Source of the DNA: Tetrahymena thermophila SB210
Taxonomy: Eukaryota; Ciliophora; Oligohymenophorea; Hymenostomatida; Tetrahymenidae
Direction: 5' to 3'
Length of the DNA: 64,000 nt
Assembly: GCF_000189635.1 (NCBI RefSeq)
Contig: NW_002476368.1
Location: 582,489 to 646,488 of the forward strand
The translations under genes were made by a program, and so were the position numbers. Under the pieces are notes generated by a model. The model was not told the origin of the DNA. It saw nothing but the letters and a program-made list of their open reading frames with translations, and ran no database searches. Positions within the stretch are counted from its first letter, which is position 1. Every line of letters starts with the position of its first letter. Positions 1 to 13,358 of this stretch are shown piece after piece.

Positions 1-3000
1 AGTCATATTTTGAAATTAAAAACTGATATCTTACAATTTTTAATTTTTAATTTATATACTTTAGAAATAAATATTTTAAGAAATATTATTAAATGTCAAT
101 AGCTAGGCTTATTATGATTATTAATTAAAAATAAATTCGAAGCCTTTGATAAGTATATCTTTTTTATTAAAATTAACAAATGTTGCAGGAGCTATCTAGA
201 TTTAGCTATTGTACTATGAAGCTGCCTCTATTTGAGCCAAATTGTTCTATGAGTAAGGGACAATTGTGATTTATCCATCACGAGTAATATCAAAATTTAT
301 TTCTTAAAGATTATTACTTTCTAAATAAATAGTGTAAAAATTATTGTATGTCTAATTTAAAATAGGTGAAATAGCCAACTACGATGGTTATTAAACACTA
401 GGGGGTTTAATCAATCCTATTGTTTGCGCCATTTGAAGTGAGCTGATCGATTAGATATTTAAACTACATTATGAATAACCTAATATACTCTGGTCATTAT
501 AGTAACCTAAGCTATATTACTAATCAAATAAGGTATCTTAAGACACTCCAATAACTCTGAGCTATTATGAAACCGAATCGAATATGGTTTTTGCTATCAA
601 TAAATTACTTATAGTAATTTGATCTAATAGGGAAATAGTTTGTTGAGTAAAATCAGCTTTAATAAATTCAAATCTTAATAGGTAAACAATAATATAATAT
701 GTACCATTATTAAAAACTCTAAAATCAATTATTTCATCCATAATATTTTACCTTCTTATGCTCATAATGTATTAAAGATTATCCCTCTAATGGATGTTTA
801 ACTAAAAAGTGCAATAGAAAATAATTTAATTATCAGTTAGCATTATTTTATTATATGAGCTATTAGGAAACTATAAATATTTAATAGCAAGATTAGTAGC
901 TAGAGTTGATATATCAATACATCTGATAAGTTTTTCACCTAAATAGCTTAAATAGATTCGATTGGTATATTATACTGTACTATTATTCACTCTTTCATCT
1001 GCAAAAAAGGTTGTTAACTTTTTATTTTGGTTATTAAATTAACTTAGATCATATTTGACAGAATTATTTATATTGGTTTTATCAATTTACAGTATTATGG
1101 TTTATTGTGTTGCTATAAAGATGTAGCTTTGTGTTTCTATTATAAACTTAACAACATTATAGATACTTTAGCTTTATTTCAGATTAAAATTAGTATATAA
1201 TGTGCTTGCAATTTAATAAACAAAAACAGTTCCATCATTTAATCCTATGACTAAATAATTAATGCTTGATAGGTATTTATAACAGGTTAGCCATTAATTA
1301 TTTTAAAGACTTATAACTTTAAGCTCAATTTATTGTTAAAAATTATAATGAACTATTTTTTTGTCTATTGTATAAAATAAATTTTCTGCTAAGAAGTATC
1401 TGAACTAATAACCTGTAACAACTTTAAAAGATTTTTAATTTTGAATATTGAGCGAAAGCTAGTATGGCTAAATAGAAGCATCATATATCTGAAACGAAGA
1501 GGTCAATCCTAAAACTAGTAATTAGGATTCTTTGATCAAGATCATATCTTTCACTACATCTATAGAATTAGCTATTCTTGAAAAATATTAAAATTAAAAA
1601 TCTGAGTATAAATAAAATTAGCTATTAGAACCTAAGATAAGTATTTTAATATCATTTTATGGGTTAAGTTAAGGAAGCTCAACAAAATAATTATTTTATT
1701 TTAATGAGTGGACTGTTTATTTGTTTAAAAGCTCTGCAAAATTTTGCTAAAATATTTAGATTTAGCTAAACAATAGCAAGTTATTAGTGCTAGGATTAAA
1801 ATTTAATCCTACTGGTAAGTATGTTGGATTATAATGAAATTCCTTAATAAGCACAAATGTTATAGATTGATATGCTCCAGAAGAGTAATCATAAATACCA
1901 AAATTTCCTCCGAAGTCAAATAAAACTAAGTAGTTTTAATTATAATCGAAAAATAAATCACAAATCATTAATGGATTATTTTGTGTATAAGATTATTTCA
2001 AGCTTTATATAAGATTAAAAGTGTCTAAACTATAAATAAAAGCCTAACCAAATCTAATTAATGATGAAGTAGCTATTATATGATTGTATGGTTCAATATA
2101 AAGTATTTTAAAAATATTTCCTGTTCCTCCACCTGGAATGATTGTTGCCAAAGATGCAAAAGTAACTCTATCTAGAACTTATATATCTTTAATTAAAAAT
2201 TAAAAATATTTAACCTGATAATAAACTTATTAATTTTCAAACATATAAAACAAAAATGAAAATCTTAGTAGGAAAATTAAAAATTTTATTATTTTATCTT
2301 AAAAAAAATAAATTTATTTGAAAAAAATCGTTTTAGATATTTTTCTTAAGATTAATACAATAATGTTTTTTTAATTTTAAATAATATTGAAAAAAAAAAA
2401 TTTAAAAGAAAAAAAAATTTACATGTTTGGCACACAATTATCATCCTTTTTCCAAAGAATTTCAGATCAGTTACTTAAAGTAAACTAGTGTAGAGTTTTT
2501 GCTTAAAATTTCCTTTAGTGCTGTATAAATTTACATCAACAGAGCAAACAATTAAATTTTGATTGAGCTCATCAACTCCAAAAATATAATCATTTTAGTA
2601 TTTTGGCTTAAATTAATAAGTTACTTAATTCTTTGATAGACTAAAAATCATTAATTATTTATTCTAAAGTTTGCAAATTAGTGAATCTTCAGTAGTTTAA
2701 CAATTTAAAACACTGAAATCCATCGTTAAGTGTTTTAAAATTTTTAAATTTAAATCTAATTAATTAACTGATTGACCATATGAAATGATTCTAATAGCTG
2801 AGTTGTTAGTTGGGTCATTATAAAGTAAAATATTAGAAATAATTGAAGAACCACTATCAAAATAAATAGTTTCTTATGAAGAAAAATCGTAAATAAATAT
2901 TGTGAATTATTTACAAATTATTACTTTTTGATATTACTCTAATACAAAATATTATATTATAGTATCGTCTGGGTAATTTTGAGAATTTATTGAATTAATA

Positions 3001-5762
3001 AATAGATTAGTGTTAATATCATAAATTTCTACTGAATTTTTTATTATTAGGAAAACTCCTAAAATATAACTCTAGTACACTTTTGAAATAAAATTTCCTT
3101 TATTTATAGATTACTAATCTAACTAGTAAATGCTACTATAATAATCAAGTTAAATTAGTTTAGTAGCTACTGTGCCTAAATTATCTCCAAGGACAGCATA
3201 TTTTTAGTCTTTTGTAAGAGTAAGTTTTGCATTAAGAATATTATTTGCAACAAGAAGATTTCTAAATGTATTAGCCTATCGAGACACATCAAATTCAAAT
3301 TCACCTATAGCCTATATAATTCCGAAGCTCTAACCCATCTTCATTCTATATATTGTGCTTTAAGCAAACTGATCATAATATTTTGTTGGCGGAAATAATT
3401 AATTCATTGCACTCACTTGATAGGCCAATAAAACCAGTTAAGTATCCTTGAATACCATATAGGATTCATATAGATATTAAGTTGATTTTTTTGATGTCAA
3501 TCCACCAATCACGTAGCCATTGTCCAACGGGTCAGCTACAAAGTTTAAATCTATAGCATTTGAAAGCTAAATACCCTAAACCTTTGAGAATTAAGATAAA
3601 TCGTCATGGAGAAAGTACATAGTTTAGCTATTCATAAATAAAATAATTTCAAACAAAGCATTTAACTAAGTTTGGTTAGGGGGACTATAATTTTTTATTC
3701 TTAATAGCTAGATTGTATCGTTGGGATAAGAAATTTATTTAGCTTAAGTTACTGTAAATTGTGTTAAATCTACTTTAGAATTAATTAAAATATTAGAATT
3801 TAATTGGATGATAAGAATGTTATTTTATTAGTAAGATATTAAATTAATAATCCCAGGTATTTAAAAATCTAATGGTTATAAACTATTAGTATTTTGTTAT
3901 ATTATAAATAATTGATTATTTATTAAAATTATTGCCAAATTATTTTAAACCGATACTTGCAGACCCTTATATTGGTTATTATTAAAGTTCCATTATTAAA
4001 CGATTGTACAAGAATAAGTGTCAAAAATAAATACATTTTATTAAGTCAATATTATAATTGTTTGCTCATCATTTGTGTTGAATTAAACTATTTAATTATT
4101 CTAGCTACTAGGTAATAAAGTTCCACATATCAATCTGGCGTTAAATATATTTGCAAAATCCCAAATGTAAAGATTTCCAAGATTATTACTTGCTATAAGG
4201 AGTTAGCTTTGCTCTAAAATTAATACACTCTAAATCTATCCATTTATCTAAGGTAATCCCAAGCGAAAATTTTGGACCAAATATTCTTATTTTTCTAAAG
4301 AAATAGAAAAATCAACTTAATCTAGTAATATTGACTAATAATCGATTCCTAGTATAAAAAGTCTAGACGCGAAATTTCCATCTTAAGTTTTAGGAAAATA
4401 TGCCAACTATTTTGCATCATTAATTCCAACATTATATGTTAAAATTTGGCTAATTGATGCTAAAGAGTTTGTAAATTAGATTTATAGCTAAAGTACAAAT
4501 TGTTTACTAGTCGCTTGCTCAATAGCTAAAATATAAATTTGATAATTATTTTATATTTAAAGAGATTATGCCATGTGTATTACTTGGTATTTAGTCAAGC
4601 TGAAGCTCTATGCAGTTTTAAAATTTTAGTCAAGGATAACGATTCCTGAATTAGTTAGAATAATTACATATTCCAGATTATTGTAATAAATTAAGTCAAA
4701 TTTTATAATTAAATCAGGTAAAATCTAAATTTTGCAGCTTTATTAGTCAATTATTGTAAGTTGTACAGAATTTTTATTTATTGCCAACATCAGATTTTAG
4801 TTTAAAAGTTTTTTTAATTAAATAAAATTACTTAGTGACGAGCATATAAATTGAGATTGTGTAAATTCGTTCAAACTGATTAAATATTAAGCACTTGAAT
4901 AGATTTCTGTTATTCTGATTTAGTTACTTAAGAATCTTACTATTAAGTTATCGAACCATTATACTGTTTCTTATGCGGTATATACAATTTTAAACTACTA
5001 ACTAGAAGTAATAGGCAAAAAAGTTGGGTAAATGATATGAGATTATATAGAGATAGTGAAAATTTCGCTATAGAGACCTATAGATATTATTACTAAATTA
5101 CTAACATTTACAAGTTCTATTTTATCAATATTATCTCTCAACTAGTTAAAAAAGCATAAGGGATATAATTTATTTGTAGATATGTCCCAGCTCCTTATAC
5201 TTTAATCTTTTTAAGACATGACTATTAACTAATCTTTAAAAACAGCATATTCTATGATATTATTATCAATTTAAAGACTTTGCTAAAATACCCCATCAAC
5301 CCTAGTCATTTGTAGAAGAATTATCTGATGAAAAATAAGAATATATTAGCTTTAATATGAATAGATTGCAGTGATTAAATCACCTTGGTTTAAGTTCGAT
5401 TAAGTCATAAAATTTAGTGAGCAATGCTAAAATTTAGTACAAATATTTTGCTATTAGTTATGATAGTAGTTATTATCACATATAGCTACACATATTTGAT
5501 TTTAGGGGTCTAAGTTACCATTTTGATCAAATTTAGACTAAAGAAAAAATCCATATTCGCAATTTTGATAAACACATAGATTACTTGCCTAGTTTAAAAT
5601 AAACCCATCCTAACACTATTTGCATTGTAGTTTGCTATTTCGCTAAATACATCCATCTGAATTCTGGCAACTCACTAAAATATGAAAAATGATGAAAATT
5701 ACAATCTTTTTTGTAAATTTTTAAATCAAAATCTTGCTATCTATATGACTATTAATACTCAT
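1..5762 (-). CDS. giant cysteine-rich surface membrane protein, 3' part beyond the window
   Basis: The start is ATG at 5762 (MSINSHIDSK). Exon 1 runs 5762-2423, a phase-1 intron spans 2187-2422, and exon 2 runs from 2186 past base 1 without an in-frame TGA, giving 1842 codons so far. A hydrophobic segment at about residues 21-35 looks like a signal or anchor. Next comes a cysteine-rich module with CxxC pairs and a CVAICDNNYYHN block at roughly residues 40-110. The rest is a long beta-rich region without an obvious repeat. It is a paralogue of the gene at 13359-22408: the N-terminal module aligns block for block, and the intron sits at the same place in the same phase. By that comparison about 1100 residues, including the membrane domain, lie to the left of the window. 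Ligand and function are unknown; a cell-surface or secretory-pathway location is inferred. Confidence 0.85.
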
Positions 5763-8097
5763 TAATAATGCTTTTTATACTTATTCTTTTAACAATAAGA
5801 AAAACTAAATGAATTATTTATTTATCTATCTTCTTAATCAATATTTATCTAATGAGTTATTTTGTTATAAATCAATTCACTCTACAATATGAACATAAAA
5901 CAAAACCATCAAATTTAAATTAACCAAATTATTATTTTTCTCTAAGTAATGAAGACCTAACCAATAATTTCTAATATAATCACATGGCATTACAGCTACT
6001 CTATTAATAAGGAATATTAACTCCACTTTTAAATTCACACACTCTGCTATTTAATATTTGAAATTGTATTAAAAATTGAAGTATTTTTAAAAAAACATCA
6101 TTTTTTGTAAAGAATAAAAAAATCCTTATAAACGACAAACGGACTGCAAAAGATAATTAAAGCTTAAATTTTATTTAAAACTAAATATCAAATATTCAAA
6201 CATATTTATTTTGAAAATATTGTTATAATGTGAAATATATTTTCAAAATATTTATTTTTATATTTATTCCTCACTACTTTATTTTAAAAAATTATGTAAT
6301 AATAAATACAGTATATTTTCATGTTTTTATGATCAGTATATAGTATATTTATACAACTTTAATTTTATTAATTTATTGATTGCTTTTCCTACTTAGTCTT
6401 TAAGCAATTAAAATAAATGGAAACTAAGTTTTTATATATTAAAAAAAATAAATATAAATTAATTTGTCATTTACATATTACTAAAAATAAATTTTCGCAT
6501 TATTAAATTATTATAAAATTAATAAAAAGTTTATTAATTAATAACGTCACCTTATTTTTTAAAAGATCATAAATAAATTGTGTTACAGAAATAATTATTT
6601 TGATAAATTTTACTCATATTCAATAATAATTCAGTATTCTAAATATTTTTAACATGAAAGTACTTTACCCAAAAGTATATCTTTCAAAATTAACAATTCT
6701 AAATGATCTAGATCTTAAAATGTATATAGTTGAGAGATATTTACAAACTATAAATTAATCTAAACAAAATATTACAAATTATACAGACTTCTCAATATTA
6801 TCTTTAATATATGATTAAATAAACAAAAAAGTATATAACTTTAATTATTTTTACTTCCCCAAATAATTTTAGATTATATTTACAAATAACAACACTTGCT
6901 AATAAAATAGGTTGTTTTTAAGTTTGTTTGAATAATATATTCATATAATTTATCTTTTTTACATTTTTTAATAAACATATGTAAAAATAAAAGAAAAACC
7001 TATTGGTATAAACAAATTATCTAATATTTAAGCTCTAAAATATTAAAAAATTGCAAACTATTTTTTTAAGATACTTAAAAAATAATTTTTTATTGAAATT
7101 TATTAATTTTACATAAAAAATTTTAATTCTACTCTATAAATATTAATTGAATAAAATTTTTAACATTTTTTTCGGTAAAATGATAAAATAAAATCTTTCT
7201 AACAACTATTTTATTAAAAATAATTTATTATTACTAAATATCTTTTATCTTAATCTATTTATTTTTTATCTTCATAATGCAAATTAAAAAAATATTTTGT
7301 AATTACTAAAATTTTTTTTGTATTCTTTGCTCTTTTTGTTTTAATATTGGCCTTATTTAAATAATTTAAATATATACCTCATTTAAAATTTAATAATTAT
7401 ATTTCCTCTATAATATAAAAATATGCCTGATCAGTGCTTTGAATGCTAATTTTAATTTTAAAAATTTAGGTAACAATCTGATTTTCTTGAATTTCATTAA
7501 AATTTGTATATTTTTTAGAAATAATTTGAAATTAAATCTTATATTTAAACCTGTACTAATTAATACGATCAGAAAATTTTTGGATTATTATTAATTTTCA
7601 TAATTAATTCTTATGTCTATTTTAAAATTTTTAAGATATAATACTTTCTGAAATATTAATAAAAAGTATAATGAAAAGAATTAATTATTAATTTAGTATC
7701 AAATATAAATCTAAATAAATCTTATTTAAAAATATTTAGTGAACTAAAGATATGGAATATTTATTGTGAACTTTTATAAAAAAACTAATTAAAATTATTA
7801 TTATAATTAAATTTTAAAATATTATTTTGAATACTTTTTATTTTATTGCTTAATATAAATATATGATATTATTTCATATACTTAATTGGGAAAAAAATAG
7901 ACAAATTAATCATTAATTTTATGATTAGGCTTCTCTAGTAAAAAGACACTTCATCTGATCAAATGTCATTATGTGATTTAATTTTTCTAATTAGGAGATA
8001 CTTCATTTATTTATATAATAGTTGAATCTGTATAAAAAAATAAAATTATGTTTTTGTAATTATAATTTTTAAATTTAAATTAAAAATAAGTAATAAC
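5763..8097. other. AT-rich spacer between divergent genes
   Basis: This 2.3-kb spacer separates two divergently transcribed genes, so it should hold both promoters. It is dominated by A/T runs with no sustained open frame under the ciliate code. Slightly less AT-rich patches lie at about 5870-6060, 6120-6160 and 7920-8020. No recognisable RNA gene was seen. Confidence 0.7.
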
Positions 8098-11000
8098 ATG
8101 GTTAAAAATAAAAATCAAGACAAAGAAAAAAGTGATTATTTTTAGTCTCATAACATTTTCTTTTCAAAAATTTCAAAATTCATCAATAAATGTAATCATT
8201 TGAATGAGGAGAAATATATATAAAATGAAGATGTAGACCAATTTATTGCTTAAAATACAAATGTTCAATCTCAAATTGAGCAATTAGAAGAATATCTATA
8301 ATAAAATAAGATGGAGTTTCAAGAAACAAAATTTAATTTGCTTAAAGTGTATCTATATATGACTGGGTTACCTCTCTTGAAAGGCTTTATTTTGTAAATG
8401 ACTAATGAATTACAATCAGCTTTAGGAATTTTCCTCCTTGATATGATTACTAACTAATTTAAGAAATTTAGCTAAACTGACAGAGAAAAATTATAAATTT
8501 CTTTAGTTTTAATTGCTATAGTGGTTAATTACACAGTTAAAAATTTTGCTCATGTTTAATTTGAGTGGATTAAATTTAGATGGAATGCATTATGTAGAAC
8601 TACTTTGTAATATTTAGTGTATAAGAAGTCCCAAAAGGTTCTGAGTTTTTCTAAAGCTAATTCTGAAGTAGTAGATGAAAAATAATAAAATGAAGAAAGC
8701 GAATAAAGCTTAAAAAATATAGATAGTATCTCTTTTGAAAACAATAACCCAGATATTAATAATTTGCTAACAACTGATGTAGAAGGTTCTTTAGATATGT
8801 TTTGGGGTATTAACTAAACAGTTGGAAGTCTATTAGTTATATTTACAACTTTGATCTACATTTACTCTAAAGTAGGTTTCTATGTGATCTATGGAGTAGC
8901 GATGTTGCTTTTTTCAATTCTTTTTAGTATTGTTATGGGCTATCTAATTAGTGTAATTTATTAAAATTATAGAAAAATACAAATATTTTAATTCATAATC
9001 TATCTTATTTAATTTAAAAAGAGAACAATAAGCAAAATGAGTATGTTTAAAGATTAAAGGGTATCCATGAGTAAAGATGTTGTAGAAGGCATAAAAAATA
9101 TAAAATTTTTAGGCTGGGAAAATATTTTCTCCTAAAAGCTCAAAGAGTTAAGAAAGAAAGAATTCAAATAAATATCTTTTGTTAGAATTTTAGATGGTTT
9201 ATAGACAACTTTTTTCATTAGTTCATCATATTTTCTTTTATATATTTTGATATCATCATTTGTAGATGATGGTAATAACTTATCAGATACAAATGTTTTT
9301 ACAATAATAGCTTTGTTTGGAAATTTAGCTCATCCAATAGGAATGATTCCATTTTCAATTAGGTGTATCTCAAAATCAAGAATTTCTTTTATTAGGATTC
9401 AAAATTTTTTAAATTTAAAAGAAATAAATAACACCAGAGGTAAAAATTAATTATTTAAATATTTTTTCTAAAAAATTATTATGAAAAGTCTAAACTTAAA
9501 TTACAGAATCTTCACAATCCTAACAAGCGATACTCATTAAAAATGGTTAATTTTAATGGCCTGATTTAGAAAGAAAACATAATTTACCTAAAACCGATAC
9601 CAAATAAACAAATCAAAACTATTAGTCATAATCAACCTTGATAAAGTCTAAAACATCGTTCGATATTTTCTAACTATAAATAGAAAATTTAAAAGTGAGC
9701 AAAGGCACTTTAAATTTTGTAATAGGCAAAATAGGTAAACTTTAACTACTATTTTGATTATATTTATCTAATTATTTGATAATTTAGGTTCAGGTAAAAC
9801 AGCTTTACTGCTTGCCATATTAAATGAAATGGAGTAAATATCAGATGCAAGATAATCAGGAGTAGATAAAGCAATCAAATGTGAAGGAGAAAAATAAACT
9901 TAAGTTTATGTTTATGGAAGTATTGCCTATGTAAGCTAAAACCACTGGCTTTAAACTTAAACGATATAAGAGAATATTTTATTTGGAAAACCATATGAAG
10001 AGGGATTGTATAACAAGTGCTTGGAGCTATGCTGTCTCTAAACGGATTTTTCAAACTTTTTAAAAGGAGATTAAAAGTTTGTTTCATCTGATGGTAGCAA
10101 TTTAAGTGGTGGGTAGAGATAAAGAATTTCCTTATGTAGAGCATTATACCAAGAAAAAGATATTTATTTACTTGATGATATTTTTAGCTCACTAGATATT
10201 CATGTTGCATAATATATCTTCTAAAATGCAATTGTTGACTACCTAATCAAATAAAAGAAGAAAACAGTAATACTAACAACTAGCAATTATGGATTTATTT
10301 CAAACTAATATGCTGTTGATTTTTAAGTTTTATACTTAAATGAAGGAAATTTAATCTAAAAAGAGTAAGATATCTAAAATTACATTTTTTAGACTGAAAT
10401 AAACTAAATAAAGCATACAGAAAATAATATAAGTATTAAATAATCTAATGTAATTAAAGATAAAAATTCTATCCAACTCCACAATGATAAAAACGATTTC
10501 ATAGATTAATCAGCTGAAAATTTTTTAAAAACTCAAGGAAATATTGAACATGTTCAAAATTCTCCTTATTTTGAGGGTTAATTAAAGTAAATTAATCTAA
10601 AATAAGATCAAGAAGAAACTAAGAAGTTTAGTGATGAGGAATAAGAATAAAAAGAAAATGAAACTATTAAATTAGAAACTCTAATGACATATCTAAAAAG
10701 CTAAAACCTCATACTACTATTTTTACTATTTTTATCTTATGGTTTAGTAGAGGCTACAACTTTGCTAATAGATAGTTGGTTAAAAGATTAATTAACATTT
10801 AAAGACATTTAACAATCTAAATTTTTAATTATTAACTAATGGTTTTCTAGTTTTTCTAAAACTCTTTAATTTCTAACTATAGTGCAGCTAATATTTACTT
10901 TAGTTTCATAGACATTTTTTGTTATAACTTCTTTGCTTAGTTCTTAAAGAATTTTTAATAGACTAAACAATGCTATTATGTTTAGCAAATCAGTTTTCTT

Positions 11001-12569
11001 TGATAAAACTCCTGTAGGACATATAATTACTAGATTATCAAGTGATATGAATACTGTAGATGACTCTCTACCTTATTTTTTTATAAAATCTGTTACATTA
11101 CTTGCTTATGCAGTTGGGTAAGTTAATAAATTTAATTATGTCTAATTTCATTATTTCAATTAATAGGTATTCAGTAGGCATATCGATACAAATTCCTGAG
11201 ATGAGTATTTTCTTTCTTCAAGCCTTTTTAATCTCCTATTCAATATCAAAGCTTTATAGATGTGCTAATAGGTAAATAAAAAGATTAAATTAGATAAATG
11301 AAGGGGATTATTAAAGTCATATTTCAGAATCCTGTAAAGGCGTAGTAGTAGTTAGATCAATGCAAAAGTAAAGTTATATGATTTAGATGTATATTTAAAA
11401 GCTTTCAAAAAGCATTAATACATTTATTCTTTCACTTTCAATGGAGATGTGGATGTTTGTTAGACTTTATACTTTTACTAATATAGTTTAATTAATAGCT
11501 GTTTTAAGAATAATTTACTCTATATATACTGAAGAGCAAGCAGACTAAAATATGATAATATAATGTCTATCATATATTATACTTTTTAGTGGATCTATTT
11601 GTGATTTGGTAAATTATTCTTGTATGTTTGAATAAGAATTAATAAGTGTTGAAAGAATTAGATAGTATTTTAGTAACAAATAGGAGAAATTAGATCAATC
11701 AATTTAAAATGATTAAATATTGAATGATAATGATAAATCTATTGAAGATAAATAGTATTCTATCATTTTTAAAAATGTTAGCTTAACTTATGAGTAAATA
11801 AAATAAGATAACATTTCCAGCATAGAATATGCCCTTAACGATTTTAGCTTAAAAATTAAAAGAGGAGAAAAAATTGCTATTTGTGGGAGAACAGGCTCAG
11901 GTAAAACATCCATCCTAAATTGCTTGTTCAGATTATATGATTATTAATAAGGATCAATTTTTATAGACAACTAAAATATTCTTAGTATGTCATTAAAATA
12001 ATTAAGAAGCAAAATGTCTGTTATACCATAGTTTGGTTTTTTATATAATTCATCTTTAAGAAATAACATAGATCCTATTTAAGAAAAATCTGATCAATAA
12101 ATCCAAGATTTTATTTCATATGTTTACAAGTAGTCTGCTTAACAAGAATAAAAGTAAAATTTTTTTTAATTTTAATTTTTACCTTAATTAATTTCAATAA
12201 ATAAGTCAATACTTCGATAACTTAAACCTAGAGATTTAAGATGGAGGAAAAAATCTATCAAATGGATAGAAGTAAATAATTAATTTCGTTAGAGCCACAT
12301 TAAGAGATTCTGAAATAATATGTCTAGATGAAGCTACCTCTAATATGGATCCAAGTACTGATAAATTGATTCACACAAAATTATTTGAAATTAGTTAAGA
12401 AAAAACACTATTAGTAATAACTCATAGATTAGAAAACATATAAAAATACGATAGAATTATTGTACTTAACTAAGGAAAAATAGTTGAATCTGGAAATTAT
12501 GGTGATTTAATAAAAATAAAAGGAGGATTTTTTAATAAACTCTTATTGTAAAATTTAAGCAACTAATGA
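8098..12569 (+). CDS. ABCC/MRP-type full ABC transporter
   Basis: ATP-driven exporter of the ABCC class, 1416 residues in five exons. Introns are 9440-9506, 9735-9787, 11118-11166 and 12154-12205; exon lengths sum to 1417 codons ending in TGA. The order is TMD1, NBD1, TMD2, NBD2, with no extra N-terminal TMD0. NBD1 has Walker A GKIGSGKT (residues 521-528), signature LSGGQRQR (629-636) and Walker B ending in DD at 653-654. The usual catalytic glutamate is aspartate and the H-loop histidine is absent (ILTTSNYG). NBD2 has GRTGSGKT (1207-1214), LSNGQ (1313-1317), LDEATS and THRLE, so it looks catalytically complete. This asymmetry is typical of ABCC proteins. Both glutamines of the NBD1 signature are TAG and TAA, direct evidence for the genetic code. 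Intron 2 splits the Walker A glycine codon. The substrate cannot be inferred. Confidence 0.95.
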
Positions 12570-12794
12570 ATAAAAAGCTTGATTGAAATTATAAAATTTA
12601 TTTTTTTTATGTAAAGAATTTTATTTGCTCATTTAGTAAATTATTAATACATTATTTAAATCAATATTATTTTATTTTTAACATTTACTTTTATTCTCAA
12701 AATTATTTTAAAAACTTTAGACATTATCATCAATCAATCAAGATAAATAAAAAGTATAAATGTATTTGGTAATTTCAAACTAATCTTTAAGAAA

Positions 12795-12866
12795 TCCGAG
12801 ATAGTATAGTGGTTAGTATTCCTGCCTGTCACGCAGGAGACCCGGGTTCAATTCCCGGTCTCGGAG
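12795..12866 (+). tRNA. tRNA-Asp (GUC)
   Basis: A complete 72-nt cloverleaf. The acceptor stem TCCGAGA pairs with TCTCGGA and the discriminator base is G. The anticodon loop CTGTCAC carries GTC, and the T arm has CCGGG/CCCGG closing TTCAATT. A run of T at 12868-12873 is the expected RNA polymerase III terminator. There is no intron and CCA is not encoded. Confidence 0.98.
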
Positions 12867-13358
12867 CTTTTTTGTAATAAATATTATCTTTTCAAAAATA
12901 ATTGATTTATTTATTAAAACTAAAATAAATAAGTTATATCAATAAAATAATATTAATTAAAAATTAGATTTAATTATTTTGATTAGATGAAAAATAATAA
13001 AGTAGATGTTTTAAAAATTACATAAAAAGTTTTTAGTTTAAATTAAGAAGAGCAAATTGAATTATTAATATTAATAATTATGAAAATTACTTTTATAATA
13101 AATATATAAATATAAATTTCCTTTTTTTAATTTAATAATAATTTTTTAATTTTAAATTCTAAATATAAAATTTAATATATATTGCAGTTTTATTGATTTT
13201 TTGATTGATAAAATATAAGAATTACATATTAAATAATACTAAAAATATATAAGTAAAGCTTAGAAAACAATTTTAAATTTCAAATTATTTAAGCTAATAA
13301 TTTTTTAAATTTTTGATATTTTTTTAAATAAATTTATTTCACAACTATAAAAAGTGTG
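12867..13358. other. AT-rich spacer, nothing seen
   Basis: Roughly 490 bp of A/T-rich sequence between the tRNA-Asp terminator and the stop codon of the giant protein on the minus strand. No open frame or structured element was recognised. Confidence 0.6.
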
